A stretch of DNA of 64,000 nt from Eunapius fragilis (Eukaryota; Porifera; Demospongiae; Spongillida; Spongillidae). A program made the position numbers and the translations under genes. Numbering within the stretch: position 1 is the first letter of the stretch; every line of letters starts with the position of its first letter. Positions 46,840 to 58,756 of the stretch are shown one piece after another. The stretch is from NCBI GenBank assembly GCA_963681505.1, contig OY811978.1, positions 1,424,549 to 1,488,548 on the forward strand, read 5' to 3'. The notes beneath the pieces are model-generated. The model was given only the letters and a program-made list of their open reading frames with translations, ran no database searches and was not told the DNA's origin.

Positions 46840-49560
46840 ATTCAGTGCCTTATAATTGTATGATGGATAAGTTCAATTCTTGATGTGTAATGATACTTTG
46901 TTGCCACAGTGCACAGAAAATTCAAAACTAAAGTACCCATAGGGTGATTATGTTAGACACTGTCCCATTAAGATCCCAAATGTGTTATGCATACTTCTGT
47001 CTTCATTCTCTTCACTTTAAACAATGCTTGTTGCTTTACATGGATATGTTCATATATGAAAGTTGCTTGTGACAACATGAACGTTACAAAGCATTGATAT
47101 AGTATATGTACAAAAGTAATTGTTCTTAATAATTGCAAAGCTGTAACATATTTGTGTTGTGGTGTTACTTTGATGACCTGGGCCAGTAAACTAATACGTG
47201 GGGAAGGTGGGTATAAGTAGATAGTGCAAGGAGACGTGCATGTAGCAGCTGTGGCCCTACCTGCAAAGGAGTTGTTACATCATCACTGACATATTTGGGG
47301 CTCTTACTAGTTGCCTTTGTGTAAACGTTATTCGGGGAAGGCATGTATGTTTTTGTTATAAGTTTCATATGTCATCAGCAAGACCCAGTCACTGCTACCT
47401 GGAACTCTAAGGCTTGGGGATGGAGAACAACAGAAACCCACCAGGCAACATGTAGGAAGGAAACAGAAAGCAGACATCTGCTGGGAAGAGAGAGATGGTT
47501 GTCCACCTTGCTGGTTCTGAAGGATGCAATCCTGCAATCAGACCGCCTAAGATGATGCAACAAGTGAGTTGAGTACCTCTAATGTTCTGAGTTGGGAGGA
47601 TGCACTACAGCCAGAGAAGCTCAGGATAGCAGTGTAAGTTGCTGGTTAGTGACAAGGAAAGCAGCGCATGTCCACACCACCCCTACTCAAGCTAAGTCTT
47701 GCATACTGCCATGCCTGATCAGAGGTGTCCAGTGCAATGTATAGTGAGAAGCAAATGTGATGGAGAAGGAGGATAGTGAGAGCTGGGAGAACAGCTGACC
47801 TAGGACCCACCAGCACACTATCATCCAGAGACTTACTATGCATGGGGTGGGACAGGTCTGCACAAGCTGGAGGTGATTTTCAGAACCAGGGAGAAGAGCA
47901 GAGGATCACCAAGAAGATCACCCTGCTGAAGCCTTAAATTGTGGGTAACCAGGGGGAAGGGGGGGAGAGGGGGGGGGGGGGGGGTAACAATGAAGTCATA
48001 TGCTTCTCAACCTCTCAACCATGGGCAATCTTCTCTGCTCAATAAGAACATGTGACACCAAACTTATATGGTTTAAGGACTGTGCAATGTTCCATGTCAC
48101 ACTGCACCACTAAGACATTTACCCATCAAGTGATGTAGACTATCACCTACAGCCATGGAACGACGACTATGAGGACAAAATTACCACCATGAAGGAAAGT
48201 GGACACCTCAGGTGAAGCTATGCCATCTGCAAGAAGGTGAATGACAACCCTCAGTGACATCAAACATAGGCAGCGAAAAAGGACCTAGAGCATATTTTCA
48301 TCATTTTCAAAGAGACCCCTATGTCCTCTACAACTTCTTTCTTATGCACTGGAAATTGGACTGTCCATCATAGAGTAACAATGGTCCTGAATTTTTAATT
48401 ACCCTTACATTTTAATTGCACGCTTCAACTTTGATGCTCCTTCCTGAAAATTTTTATAATATGCGCTAGGTCCCTTTTTGCTGCCTTGACCCCATAACAA
48501 TTATTATCTAAAACATGCACTCATAACACTGCAATTTAGGAAAAACATCAAGAGTGGTTTTGCTAATATTGAGGTTTAACCTGCCATATAGGTCAGCCAG
48601 GACCACTGCCTTGGCTCTGTTTGAACTTGCCATAAAGGTCAGCCAGGACCACTACCTTGGCTCTGTTGGAGCAGGCCATATAGGTCAGCCAGGACCACTG
48701 CCTTGGTTCTGTTGGAGCCTGCCATATAGGTCAGCCAGGACCACTGCCTTGGCTCTGTTGGAGCCTGTCATATAGGTCAGCCAGGACCACTGCCTTGGCT
48801 CTGTTGGAGATGGTCACAAGGCGAGAGGCAATACTGGACAGTGATTTTATGGTTTCACCTCCCCCCCACTTATCGAAACATCAAATTAGAGGACTATCAG
48901 ACATCATCTACCTACTGCCCTTGCCAAGAATTTCAATTTTGGTCAAGCATAATAGTTTTGCGATAACATTCAGGTCACCACCAGGAGAGGAGGTTGGCTG
49001 GGCAGGTGTCATATAACTGCAGTGATGGATGAGTTCAATTCTTGATGTGTAATGATACTTTGTTGCTACAGAAAATCAAGGGGTGATTATGTGTCCCATT
49101 AAGATCCTACAACTGTGTTATGTATAGGTCTATTTTTGTTCTCTTCACTCTAAACAATGCTTGTTGTCTTATATGGATATGTTCCTATTTGAAAGTTGTT
49201 GTGACAGCATGGACACTACAAGCATGTCACCGCTAGTGGTAACAAAGGAAGTGTTATGATATGTGCAAAGGTAAGGAATTATAATTGTAAAGTTGTAAAC
49301 AATAACATATTTGTGTTGTGGTGTCACTTTCCTGATCTGGGCCAGCAAAATACATTACATGGGCTACCTTTCTTCAGTTTGTAGCATAACTTTGGCCTCC
49401 ACATGCTTCTCTGAAATGAAGGCAGAGTAGGATGGCCTGGTCACCAATGCCCAGAATGGCCAAATTCTGGCTGCTGGAATGTTTCACTGCTGATGGAAAT
49501 GCGTGTTTGCTGAAGATAGATAGGGAGGCGATTTATGACATTAGAATGTGAAATGAGCAA
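46840..49560 (-). mobile_element. LINE-type remnant, copy in duplicate block II
   Basis: Collinear with 36.24-38.4 kb, including the 46-bp tandem repeat (48580-48815), a G-rich run near 47960-47985 and the 47.3-47.9 kb part that matches the reverse-transcriptase-bearing section of block I. Frames are broken. It marks this region as part of the segmental duplication more than as an independent insertion. Confidence 0.65.
48580..48815. repeat. 46-bp tandem repeat, about 5 copies
   Basis: Same unit as 37390-37575, one copy more; copy number differs between the two duplicate blocks. Confidence 0.9.
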
Positions 49561-50115
49561 TATTTACTGATGTCACTGCACAGAGGGTTGTCATTAACAT
49601 TCTTGTAGCTCCACTGTATGTCAAAGACATAACACGTCTGGAGAGGATAGAGATCAAAACCACGAGGGAGGAGAGGTTCGCTGATAGAAGAGTGTGTGGA
49701 GGAGGTGGTGTCTTCTCACAACCAGGACCGGTGAGTGACCTCTTCCCAAGGCCCAATGGCAGACTCTCCTTCTAAGTAACATGCTAACACAGCACCACTG
49801 GGTGCGACACTCATAGTTGAATTTTGGTAGCCAATCTCTAATTAATGAACTAAGGTCCTGGTGTCATCATCCACCAAAGCACATAACTTGTTTATCCACC
49901 ATATGGTACCATGTCAGTCTGAAATGAATTCTCCCCACACCTTAACAGTTCAACTAGGTGAAACACATTAAATATACACATGCTAATTCAAAGATGAGTA
50001 GGGCAATGCCTTTTAATGATTTCTCTAACAGCACAATATACCAATACATTGCATAAAGAGATCTGACTACCAAATAATATAAAAACTGTCAAAGTTTTAT
50101 CCAGTCTTAACAAGC

Positions 50116-53100
50116 CTATCGAGCCGTTCCATACGCAGCATTGCTCTCGAGTTCAATTGCATTGATTGACTTCTGATTAATGCCCACCACCTCATATGTG
50201 GTAGCAGTAGGGATGGATGGAGGGGCTTCAGTAGTCATAGAGGATACTCTTGGGATGTAGCAAACACATATTATGATGGTGGCCACCAAAGCCCCCAGAG
50301 AAGAGGAGATGAGAAATGTGACTGCAAATGTTATCCCAACAGCAGTAGGAGTGTTAATAGAGGAAGCTGTAATGACTGAAACTGAAAACAAAGCAAGAAC
50401 TCATTATTAAATATTATAGAAAACTAGGGGTAAAAATGGTTGACAATTTTTTTTCCATGCATAGTAAGTTGTGCTGAGATTGATACATTAATCACTGCAC
50501 CACAGCATTTGGTATGCAGAGCTGTGCAGAGTCTGCATTTCAACCGCATGCAGACAGGTACCATTGAAGTGTTCGTCTGCAGACGTCTACAAACGAACAC
50601 TCATCTGCATATGGTTGGTATGCACAACTCTGCATACTAAATGCTGTGGCACAGTGAATATCACAAAGTTGTTAAGAGCTAATATTAGGTCATGTGCATC
50701 ATATCAGATCTATCCAGAGTGCTTGAAGCCATACCTATATGCATTACCTCATTTAGAAGGTAAGACCCTGCAACAGCTATGGAAACCGCAGACTACACAG
50801 ACCCATACCTACCCATATATCCCATATCTATATTTGGACTGTGATATTATTTGGACATGCACTATATTAATACATTGGTACATACCTTATGCCTGTGTAA
50901 ATATATGCATATTTTAGCAATCATAATTGAACCCTACTAGAGTGCTGAGGTATTCTACAAAGCCTTCAATGTGGATCACTTACTAGGAGTGGTGCATGCA
51001 CACGTGGTACAATTGGTTGGTGATGTAGTAATAGTGACACTACAAGTGGTAAGTGGTGATGGGCTTGGTGGAGGCCCTACGTAGAAGAAGACAATAAATG
51101 TATGCATGAATGTACTGATGTTTATTGTACATAAAACTTCAGGCTTCTAGACAACACAACAGTAAAGAGCAATATTCTGCTTACAACAAGAGGTGCCACC
51201 TATTGCAATCAAAATAGATTAACCAGAACTAACCCATCAATGAATACCATACGTTTCAGGGATTCATCTGTGGCACATGTATTGGTCATCCTGTTTTCGT
51301 ATGAGAGTGAAAACAGTAATCAAAACGCATGAAAATATGGTATGCAACTCTGTAGAGCATCTAGTTTCAGTTCCACTAAATTACCGTCAATGATCCTGCA
51401 CCATACATTATGGTGTGCATGGTACTGTAGTGCACAAATTAGAGTACTAGGATATCTATTAGACATGCAATAGAAGTTCAATACTATTGGGTTAAATACA
51501 TACATGTGTACTAACCTGATAAAGCAGAATTTTATAATGTTGAATAATACTTATTATACTATTCATACACATAACACAACTACACTTAATATAATATTAA
51601 GGACAAAGCATCTGGACAGATATCTGGAGCATACCAAGAACAGAAGCTGGTTCTGGAAATATACAGGATTAGAACTGAACTCAAGAGTGCAAAAACAATT
51701 TTATATTATACCTGGGTGTGTAACAAAGATTTTGGACGTGTTGGCCACACCCACATGACCATAGAAGGAGGCCCAGTAGAATCCTTGTGTGGTGAGGTTA
51801 ACAGAGGAGATGGTGAGAGAGGCATTGTAGGTGATGGGAACAGTTGAGGCATCAGAGACAGAGATGTTGGAGATGAGGTATAGATCACTGGGCTTCACCA
51901 TGGAGCCATTCATGTACCACTGGACATGGTCAGGAGGAGGGTATGACATCACTTGTATCATCAGGGTAGTACTACCACCTCCACCCACCACCACTACAAA
52001 ATTCTTGATGGGTACAGGGACCAGACCTGAGTTTTGAAAAAGAAAAAAAAAAAAACATTGGCCATTTACATTGTCACACATCATCCTGCATTGCATGTAT
52101 AGCGTCGTAGACCACAGTACATGTACTCACTTGAGACCATCACTCTCCACTGTTCCCAAACTGAGCTGGTTCCATTGGACACTGAACACTGGTACATGCC
52201 TGAGTCCCCCTCCAAAAGACCATTCATGGTCATGTTGGACCCTCTGATCTCCACACGTGGACCAGGGGACACCTCCTCTCCATTCCTGTACCACATAGTC
52301 ACCACGCCCATTGCAGTAGCTTCACAGGTGAAGGAGACATTGGTGCCCACTGAGTTGTCCAAACTGTCACCAGGACTTGAGGTCATCACCAGGTTGGTCC
52401 TTGCTGGTCAGAGGAACAAGGGAGGTTAGCATTACAGCCAGTATATGTCCACCCACCTAGGACAGTTAGTGTGGCTGTGTAGACACTACCACTGACCCTG
52501 CATGCCACCACTGCTCCACTGTCCACTAATGACACTGGACCACCTACAAGTCCAACTACTTTGGACGTAAGTGTAAGATATGATCCATCAGAAGAAAGCC
52601 AACAGGTCAAATAATCTATTGGTCCAACATCAGCAGCCACGATTGAGAACTGGATATTCGTATCTCCTTCATAAGCTGTGACATCTTGAAGTGGTTTGTA
52701 GATAGTCAGTCCAGTCCTTGGAGAAGCTGAAGGAGGGGATGGGGGGGGGGGGGGGAGGAACCTCACCTTGTGTACTGGGGAAGAGAGGGGACTCACCAGT
52801 TATGTTAAACCGATATCTTGTTGGGCTGTCGATTGATAACCCTCCAAAGGCATTGGTTACTCTACAGTGAAATACTCTCTTTGCAGTCAGCGGGTCAACC
52901 CCAATGATAGCAAGGTATCGTCCTCCCTCCAGGTATAGGAACTTTGTCCCATTAGAGGGCACAGTTTGGTTGAGGCCATCCACCCAGATGATTGAAGGTG
53001 GAGGGTTGGACCATGAGACATTACAGTAAAGGGCCACACTGTCCTGATCAGGTGGATTGGATGTGTTTTTTGCACTGTATGTGATGTCTCCTCCCTCTGA

Positions 53101-53919
53101 AACTGAAAATATAGAAATGGTCTAAACATGTGAACTCATATCATGTGTAGCCAACTCACATGCATAATAGACATTGGCTATTCTGCTTCGGATGGTTCCA
53201 TACTGAGCACTGGTAGCTCTGCAGTGGTAGGGGATGCCCCCTCTGGAAGCATCCACTCCCTCCACCACAGCGGGTATGACCAGTGAGCCGTTGACCACAC
53301 GGACTCCAGGTCCAAGAACTGGTGCAGGGGGCTTCCCCCTATACCACGTTATGGTGGTCGGGGAGGGTAAGCCTTGGGTAGTACACGCAAGCCACAGGCT
53401 ATCTTTAACCACACAGTCCTGTGGCTGCTGCAGGAAGCTCGCAGCAGCCGCCACATGGAAAAGTATCACTGTAGAATCAAACAGTAATATGGCTAGCGCA
53501 ATGCTGTAATCTTTCAACACTCAATTATAATAAACCGCACCACCATATGCGTGTAGGCTATCTGACCTTCGCGACGGTCTGACAACCAACCAGTCGTTAA
53601 TTTCTTGATGTGTTCTCAAAATCCCACATCGATTTATAAATGCGCGGATATATGCCTAATTCCCGTTGCTAAATGCATTAGCAGTGAACATTAGGTCCGA
53701 GAGTTCGAACGCTAAAAGAATTGCTGTAACAGTTTGAAGCTACTAGCTGCATGCAACAGGCAGATACCTAGCTAGTAAACCCAAATTTATCCAGCATGCC
53801 ACACTTGACTGTTCAACTCGGATAATTTTTACTTTTAAACACGCAGTAAGCGAAAGCTTTAGTACAGGTCACTGAACGCTTATTAAGTGCCACAACTTAC
53901 CACCTATAGATGCAGCCAT
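50116..53919 (-). CDS. Receptor gene C: signal peptide, five Ig-like domains, stalk, TM and ITSM-like tail
   Basis: Eight minus-strand exons: 53919-53901, 53468-53160, 53102-52797, 52726-52457, 52403-52131, 52026-51712, 51076-50984, 50381-50116. Every junction is GT-AG and phase 1, and the frame is open throughout, so the gene looks intact. Exon 1 plus the start of exon 2 gives a signal peptide (MAASIGVILFHVAAAASF). Exons 2-6 each encode one Ig-like domain; the fifth exon is clearest (FTCEATAMGVVTMWYRNG, GDSGMYQCSVSNG). Exon 7 is a Pro/Thr/Cys stalk (GPPPSPSPLTT). Exon 8 has the TM span and a tail with TTYEVVGINQ, matching TxYxxV, and NAAYGTAR. Predicted cell-surface receptor or adhesion protein; ligand unknown. 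FN3 is absent, unlike genes A, B and D. Confidence 0.85.
50493..50656. mobile_element. Fold-back MITE, 164 bp, near the 3' end of receptor gene C
   Basis: Ends CACTGCACCACAGCATT and AATGCTGTGGCACAGTG are inverted; the centre contains GTCTGCAGAC. Same architecture as the element at 22321-22504. It lies in the intron between exons 7 and 8 of gene C. Confidence 0.8.
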
Positions 53920-54009
53920 AGTAACAGAAATAATTAGAATAGAATTTCTGTTCTACTTATACAATTTAAAGTGGAATTGTTATTTTAACCCCTTATAAAC
54001 AATACGCCT

Positions 54010-54290
54010 CCTACACTTTCAGTAATAATTTTAAAAAATCCTTACCAAGCAGCCAATTCAATGACACTTTTATACACTTTCAGTAAAAATCCTTACCAAG
54101 CAGCCAATTCAATGACACTTTTATACACTTTCAGTAAAAATCCTTACCAAGCAGCCAATTCAATGACACTTTTATACACTTTCAGTAAAAATCCTTACCA
54201 AGCAGCCAATTCAATGACACTTTTATACACTTTCAGTAAAAATCCTTACCAAGCAGCCAATTCAATGACACTTTTATGCACATAAGTTGC
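54010..54290. repeat. 51-bp tandem repeat, 5 copies
   Basis: Unit TTTCAGTAAAAATCCTTACC then AAGCAGCCAATTCAATGACA+CTTTTATACAC, nearly identical between copies. It starts about 90 bases upstream of the first exon of gene C (53919, minus strand), so it lies in the gene's promoter region. The open frame across it is a by-product of the 51-base period. Confidence 0.9.
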
Positions 54291-54825
54291 TATATAAGAT
54301 GTAAGGTGATGAACTGGTTATAAATAAATGTCTGTGGCTTTAAAAAGTCGCTGCTGTTAATAGGGGGTTCTCAGAAATGGTATTTGATCATGGTAACCCG
54401 TGCATTGCCATAGTTCTCTTTCAAGATGGCTACCGTTTTGTATATATTGTACGCTCTGTCAAGGTGGCGACTGTGACGTCATGGTGAGAACCTTCTATAA
54501 GGAAGGAGCACAGTATTGGGAAGAGTGGTGCGAGGGCATTTGGTCCAACTTGCAACTGCTGTTGGCTCCTCCACCTTCAGACCTAACTATTTGGGATGTA
54601 CAGGATCCGTTGTGGCTACATTTCTCATCTCATACTCGTCTCAAGCCCCGCCCACCACACCCCTCTCCCCATGCGACAGAACCATATGGCGTGGGGGTCA
54701 TTCATAATCATAATCATAAACACAAATGATCAACATGTCTGCTTCTTAAGCTTCATAAACTGTTCTGATGGCCTCTGTGTGGCATTGAATTCTCAACAGC
54801 CTAAACTATGGCATGTTATTTGTGC

Positions 54826-55110
54826 CACATCGACCGCACAATCGATACGCAGCGCGCACACGACCACAATGTGGCACGCAGCACACGCACGACGTCACGG
54901 CTTGTGAATACCATTACTAACTTGCAGCACACGCACGACGTCACGGCTATGAATATTTACATGCCATATACGGCAATTCTTACTTGTAGCACACGCACGA
55001 CGTCACGGCTTGTGAATACTATTACTAACTTGTATGCACACGCACGACGTCACGGCTATGAATATTACACGCCATTACGGCAATTCTTTCTCGCACGACG
55101 TCGCGGCTAT
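54826..55110. repeat. Tandem array with CRE-like GACGTCAC sites
   Basis: Five spaced copies of CACGCACGACGTCACGG (near 54884, 54929, 54991, 55037 and a degenerate copy near 55092) separated by alternating AT-rich spacers. ACGTCA is the half-site of ATF/CREB factors. No protein is supported. Whether the array binds such factors is unknown. Confidence 0.75.
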
Positions 55111-55354
55111 AGACGTCCAAAATTGAGACGCTCGACGAGTTAGAGTCCTCCCGCGTTCGGTACATGCTGATCCTGATCAAAAGCGGGCGCCTGGTCGTGA
55201 CGGTAATTGAAATGGGGAAGTTGGGGAAGGGGGGGGGGGGGGGGCATATTATAAGTGCCCGATCTTCAATTGACGAGGCAACGTCATAGCTATAACTTGT
55301 CAATAGTTGCCAGTGTTTGCAGATATCATCGACAATAAAATTAAAATTAGAGGT

Positions 55355-55650
55355 AACAATGCAAGTAAAGAAAAACATTCTCTAACAAGAAAGTTGGTGG
55401 GATATAGGAATTAGAGGCAAAGGTGGTGTAAGAAGGAAGGGAACAAGGTTGAAAAGTGAGACAAAAATCATATATTTAGCACTTCTTTTGGTTCTGTTAC
55501 ATTTACATGTGCTAAGTATAGGATTCTAGTCTCATTTTTCTTTTCCCCAAAACCTTGTTCCCTTCCTTTTTACACCACCTTAATTTACCTCCAATTCCTA
55601 TATCCCACCAACTTTCTCGTTAGAGAATGTTTTTCTTTACTTGTTATTGT
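55355..55650. repeat. Inverted repeat, about 110-base arms
   Basis: Left arm (AAGTAAAGAAAAACATTCTC from about 55363) pairs with the mirror ending near 55645; spacer about 60 bases. Arms also share GTTGGTGGGATATAGGAATT. A MITE or fold-back element is likely; no coding frame. Confidence 0.85.
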
Positions 55651-57380
55651 TATGCCTTCATACGATTGTTAACATTGAAATGCATATCCTTGGCTGCCTC
55701 CAATGCGTATGAGACAATGGATTCTTGCTGTAATATGTTTACCTGGCGATTATTGATTTTGGATTGTAGATGCGCAATTATTTAGAATAAAGAAATGAAA
55801 TGTATCAAAACCGCTATACAGCAGCCATTGAAGTTTCCGTGTTGCCCAGAACCCCACCACCACAGCCCACCAAGCCTAATATGTAACTAAACTTAACTGT
55901 ACTAAACACTTATTTGTGTTATTTAATGCATTAATTTATATTGACACTTAGAAAATTGGGACAGTACAATAAACAGTGTTATCAGATTATGTCACGAACG
56001 TCCTTGCATTGGATGGTAAGTAGTGCAAGGTTCATTGTAGGCTGGGGAAATGAATTTGTGCATTCCATGCATTGGAAGGATAAACAGGGTGCAAAATTTG
56101 AAAACAGGTACTCATCACCGCATTTCCTATCGAACGTGCAGTGATGTAATTTATGTTATGGACTGGGGCTGTGATTATACATAATTTAACTAGCTTGCAC
56201 CCGCGCCGTGAAAAATCAGGGGCTGATTATTTTAAATTTACCACCATGCAACAGGTTGTAGTATACGGTTATAACGCAACCTCTATAACATGCCCACACA
56301 ATACAAATACTTCATGGAATTATTAGTAGCTACATGTTTTCGGCCTGTACTATGAGACATGAGAGTGAACCACCACAATAGCGTTGCTTTATTAATTGTT
56401 ACTGTACAGGCATGTATAGGTTTTGCATATGGAGAAATGGCCCATACATCGGCGGTCATCTTGCATTTTTATTTCAAATTGAATTCTAAATAAACTCAAA
56501 AAATACTAAAAATTGGGCTGAATTCGAATTTTATTTTTCATTGCGTTGTAAGTATGCAACGTTATACAAAAATCAAGACAAAGATTTAATTACTATCGCA
56601 GGTAATTATAATTTCAACACTCCCGTTAGCTTCAATAACTACAATAAGCAGCATTTCGTTAATAAACTCGTGCATGTATCCACCTCAGGCCAGCCCCACC
56701 CCATCCGACGAGGGGTGGATGCGCATCAATTAGCACATAGACGGCCAACCACATTTTTGTAAAGGTGGGTTATGTACAATTGCGGATTGTTACTAAGTGC
56801 AGAATGGCACATTGTTACTGTTACAGAAGTGGCGGATATGCATCAGTACTATGCATACATATAGTACACGCCACGTTCGCTAGGTTCGCTAGTTTTAACT
56901 TAACGCGCTGACACCTATGGGGGCCGGGGACTGCGATCGCATACTGTACTCCTTCCAGCCAATCAATTTGCTCCCCCCCCCCCCCCCCCCCCCCCATAAT
57001 TCAGGAGCTGCCACAATCATGACTTCATCCTTTGATATCAACCTGTTCGTATTGTACTGTCTGAAAATAGCCGTATTAAAAGTTAGGAGCGCATATTCGT
57101 ATGGGCCTAATAGGGGTGGTCCGTGCTACATGTATATGAAAGGAACGGTGAGTCTCAAATTATTTAATGCTTGAGTATCCTTTTTGCTTATGTGTCTTGT
57201 GGCTTCTTGGGGTGCATAAATTTGTATGTACGTGTATGCTGTGCTCTTTACATCTACCATTGTATGGTGCTTGGGTTTTAGCATACTGGCTTCATCTCCT
57301 GGGAAGCATCAGCTAGTATGACTTCAGGCAACATGGCCACCATGTGATCAAGCATACAGGTGAGTTAATGTTGTCCTGCA
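55650..57380. other. No gene recognised
   Basis: Short frames only. Notable items are a 23-C run at 56973-56995 and a 22-base perfect palindrome near 57391-57412 (CATAGATAGTATACTATCTA+TG). Confidence 0.5.
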
Positions 57381-57479
57381 CAGTATTATACCATAGATAG
57401 TATACTATCTATGATTATACTCACCATCACACACATAACCCACAGATACTAACAAGTGTGCACTCCCATGGGTGCCCCC

Positions 57480-57840
57480 AGCTTTTCTAGAAGGGGGGGG
57501 GGGGGGGGCAGAGGTGAGGGGAGGGGCACCAATTATAGGGCAGTGGCGGCGGAGCAATAAAAAAAGTGATACGGCGGACTGGGGTGGGTGGGGGGGGGGG
57601 GGGGGGGGGTGGAAAGAGGGTCTTCAATATATGAGCAGGGGTGTAACATAAAAAGTGCTACGGCGTTCGCCGTACTTGCCGTAGCGTCAGTGCCGCCTAT
57701 GTAGGGAGGTGGGCAGGGGGGAGGCGCATGTAAGTAGAAATCAATACTGGGACAGGGGTTAAATTATTTAACAAGCATTTATTACAAGGGGTTGGGGGTG
57801 GGACGCCATTGAGTCTCAAAGGGGGGGGGGGGGGGGTGCC
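57480..57840. repeat. G-run-rich segment with MITE-like motif
   Basis: Three G runs (57493-57508, 57590-57609, 57821-57836). CAGTGGCGGCGGA at 57544 equals the start of the MITE at 26352, but a matching other end was not located; a CAGTGCCGCC segment near 57692 may be a decayed end. Confidence 0.45.
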
Positions 57841-58359
57841 CATGACTCAAAACACAGTCACACTCAGAATTCTATATTACTCACCCAACACATCAAATAA
57901 CATTTTTCACCCCCAACATGAGCGTACACTCCCAGCATGCACAACTATATGACCCCATCAGCATACACACCCAACTCATATTGTCCACCAACCACATACC
58001 AGTACACACTAGCAACAGTGTGTACATTTCGTATGACCCTACACACCAGTATAGTTTCATTGATGGGGCAGGAGTGCCCCACACCTCCCATATTTTTGCC
58101 CCCTCTTGGCAATGAAGGGATAACAAGTTACACAACCCATGCACAGAATTGGCTCGCTTGGTATAAAGTCCTCCTAAAAGTTTCAACTTAACATTTGTCT
58201 CCCCCCCCACTGATGTTTTTTCTCGATGATGGATTGTGTCACTTGTTATCCCTTAATAACAGCATGTACACACCAGGTTACCCCACAGGCACACCAGCAC
58301 CCTAGCGTATAGCTGGCCAACCACCTAGCCTACAGATCATTAGACCAACATGAGTTTAA

Positions 58360-58362
<3 letters not shown>

Positions 58363-58425
<63 letters not shown>

Positions 58426-58428
58426 TAC
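58363..58428. repeat. (AC)n microsatellite
   Basis: About 65 bases of CA repeat with one TA interruption. Confidence 0.95.
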
Positions 58429-58678
58429 ACATCACACACTAGAATAGTGAGCATAACAGTGAACACTACCAGTCCCACACATGGGGATTCTTTGATAAAA
58501 ATCTTAGAGGGGGAATTTTAAAAATTTGTTGCTACGGCAACTCTGAGGTTATATCACTTATTGCCAAGGGGCAACAATATGGCATGCACCCCATACACCA
58601 ACTCATATGTGCTACATGTAACAACAAGATAACATATGCAGTTCCCTTCATACATGTACCCATAATTCTGCCTTACAT

Positions 58679-58756
58679 GTGTTCTTAGCCTACCCCTATC
58701 AGAGGTCATCTGCCCAACATAAAGGGGTAGTGATCAACAGGATAGGCTAAGAACAC
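58679..58756. repeat. Hairpin element, 78 bp
   Basis: GTGTTCTTAGCCTA and its mirror TAGGCTAAGAACAC form the ends; a second inner pair (CTACCCC with GGGGTAG) is nested. Likely a miniature fold-back element. Confidence 0.8.

Noticed and set aside
53122-53520. Start of gene C at the frame opening near 53520
   Set aside because: That frame opens at GTG with an upstream stop; a micro-exon (53919-53901) with ATG and a perfect GTAAGT donor joins in frame at the acceptor before 53468 and gives a better signal peptide.
54061-54285. Plus-strand frame of repeated MTLLYTFSKNPYQAANS
   Set aside because: A 51-base tandem repeat read in frame; no start context, and it lies in the promoter region of an opposite-strand gene.
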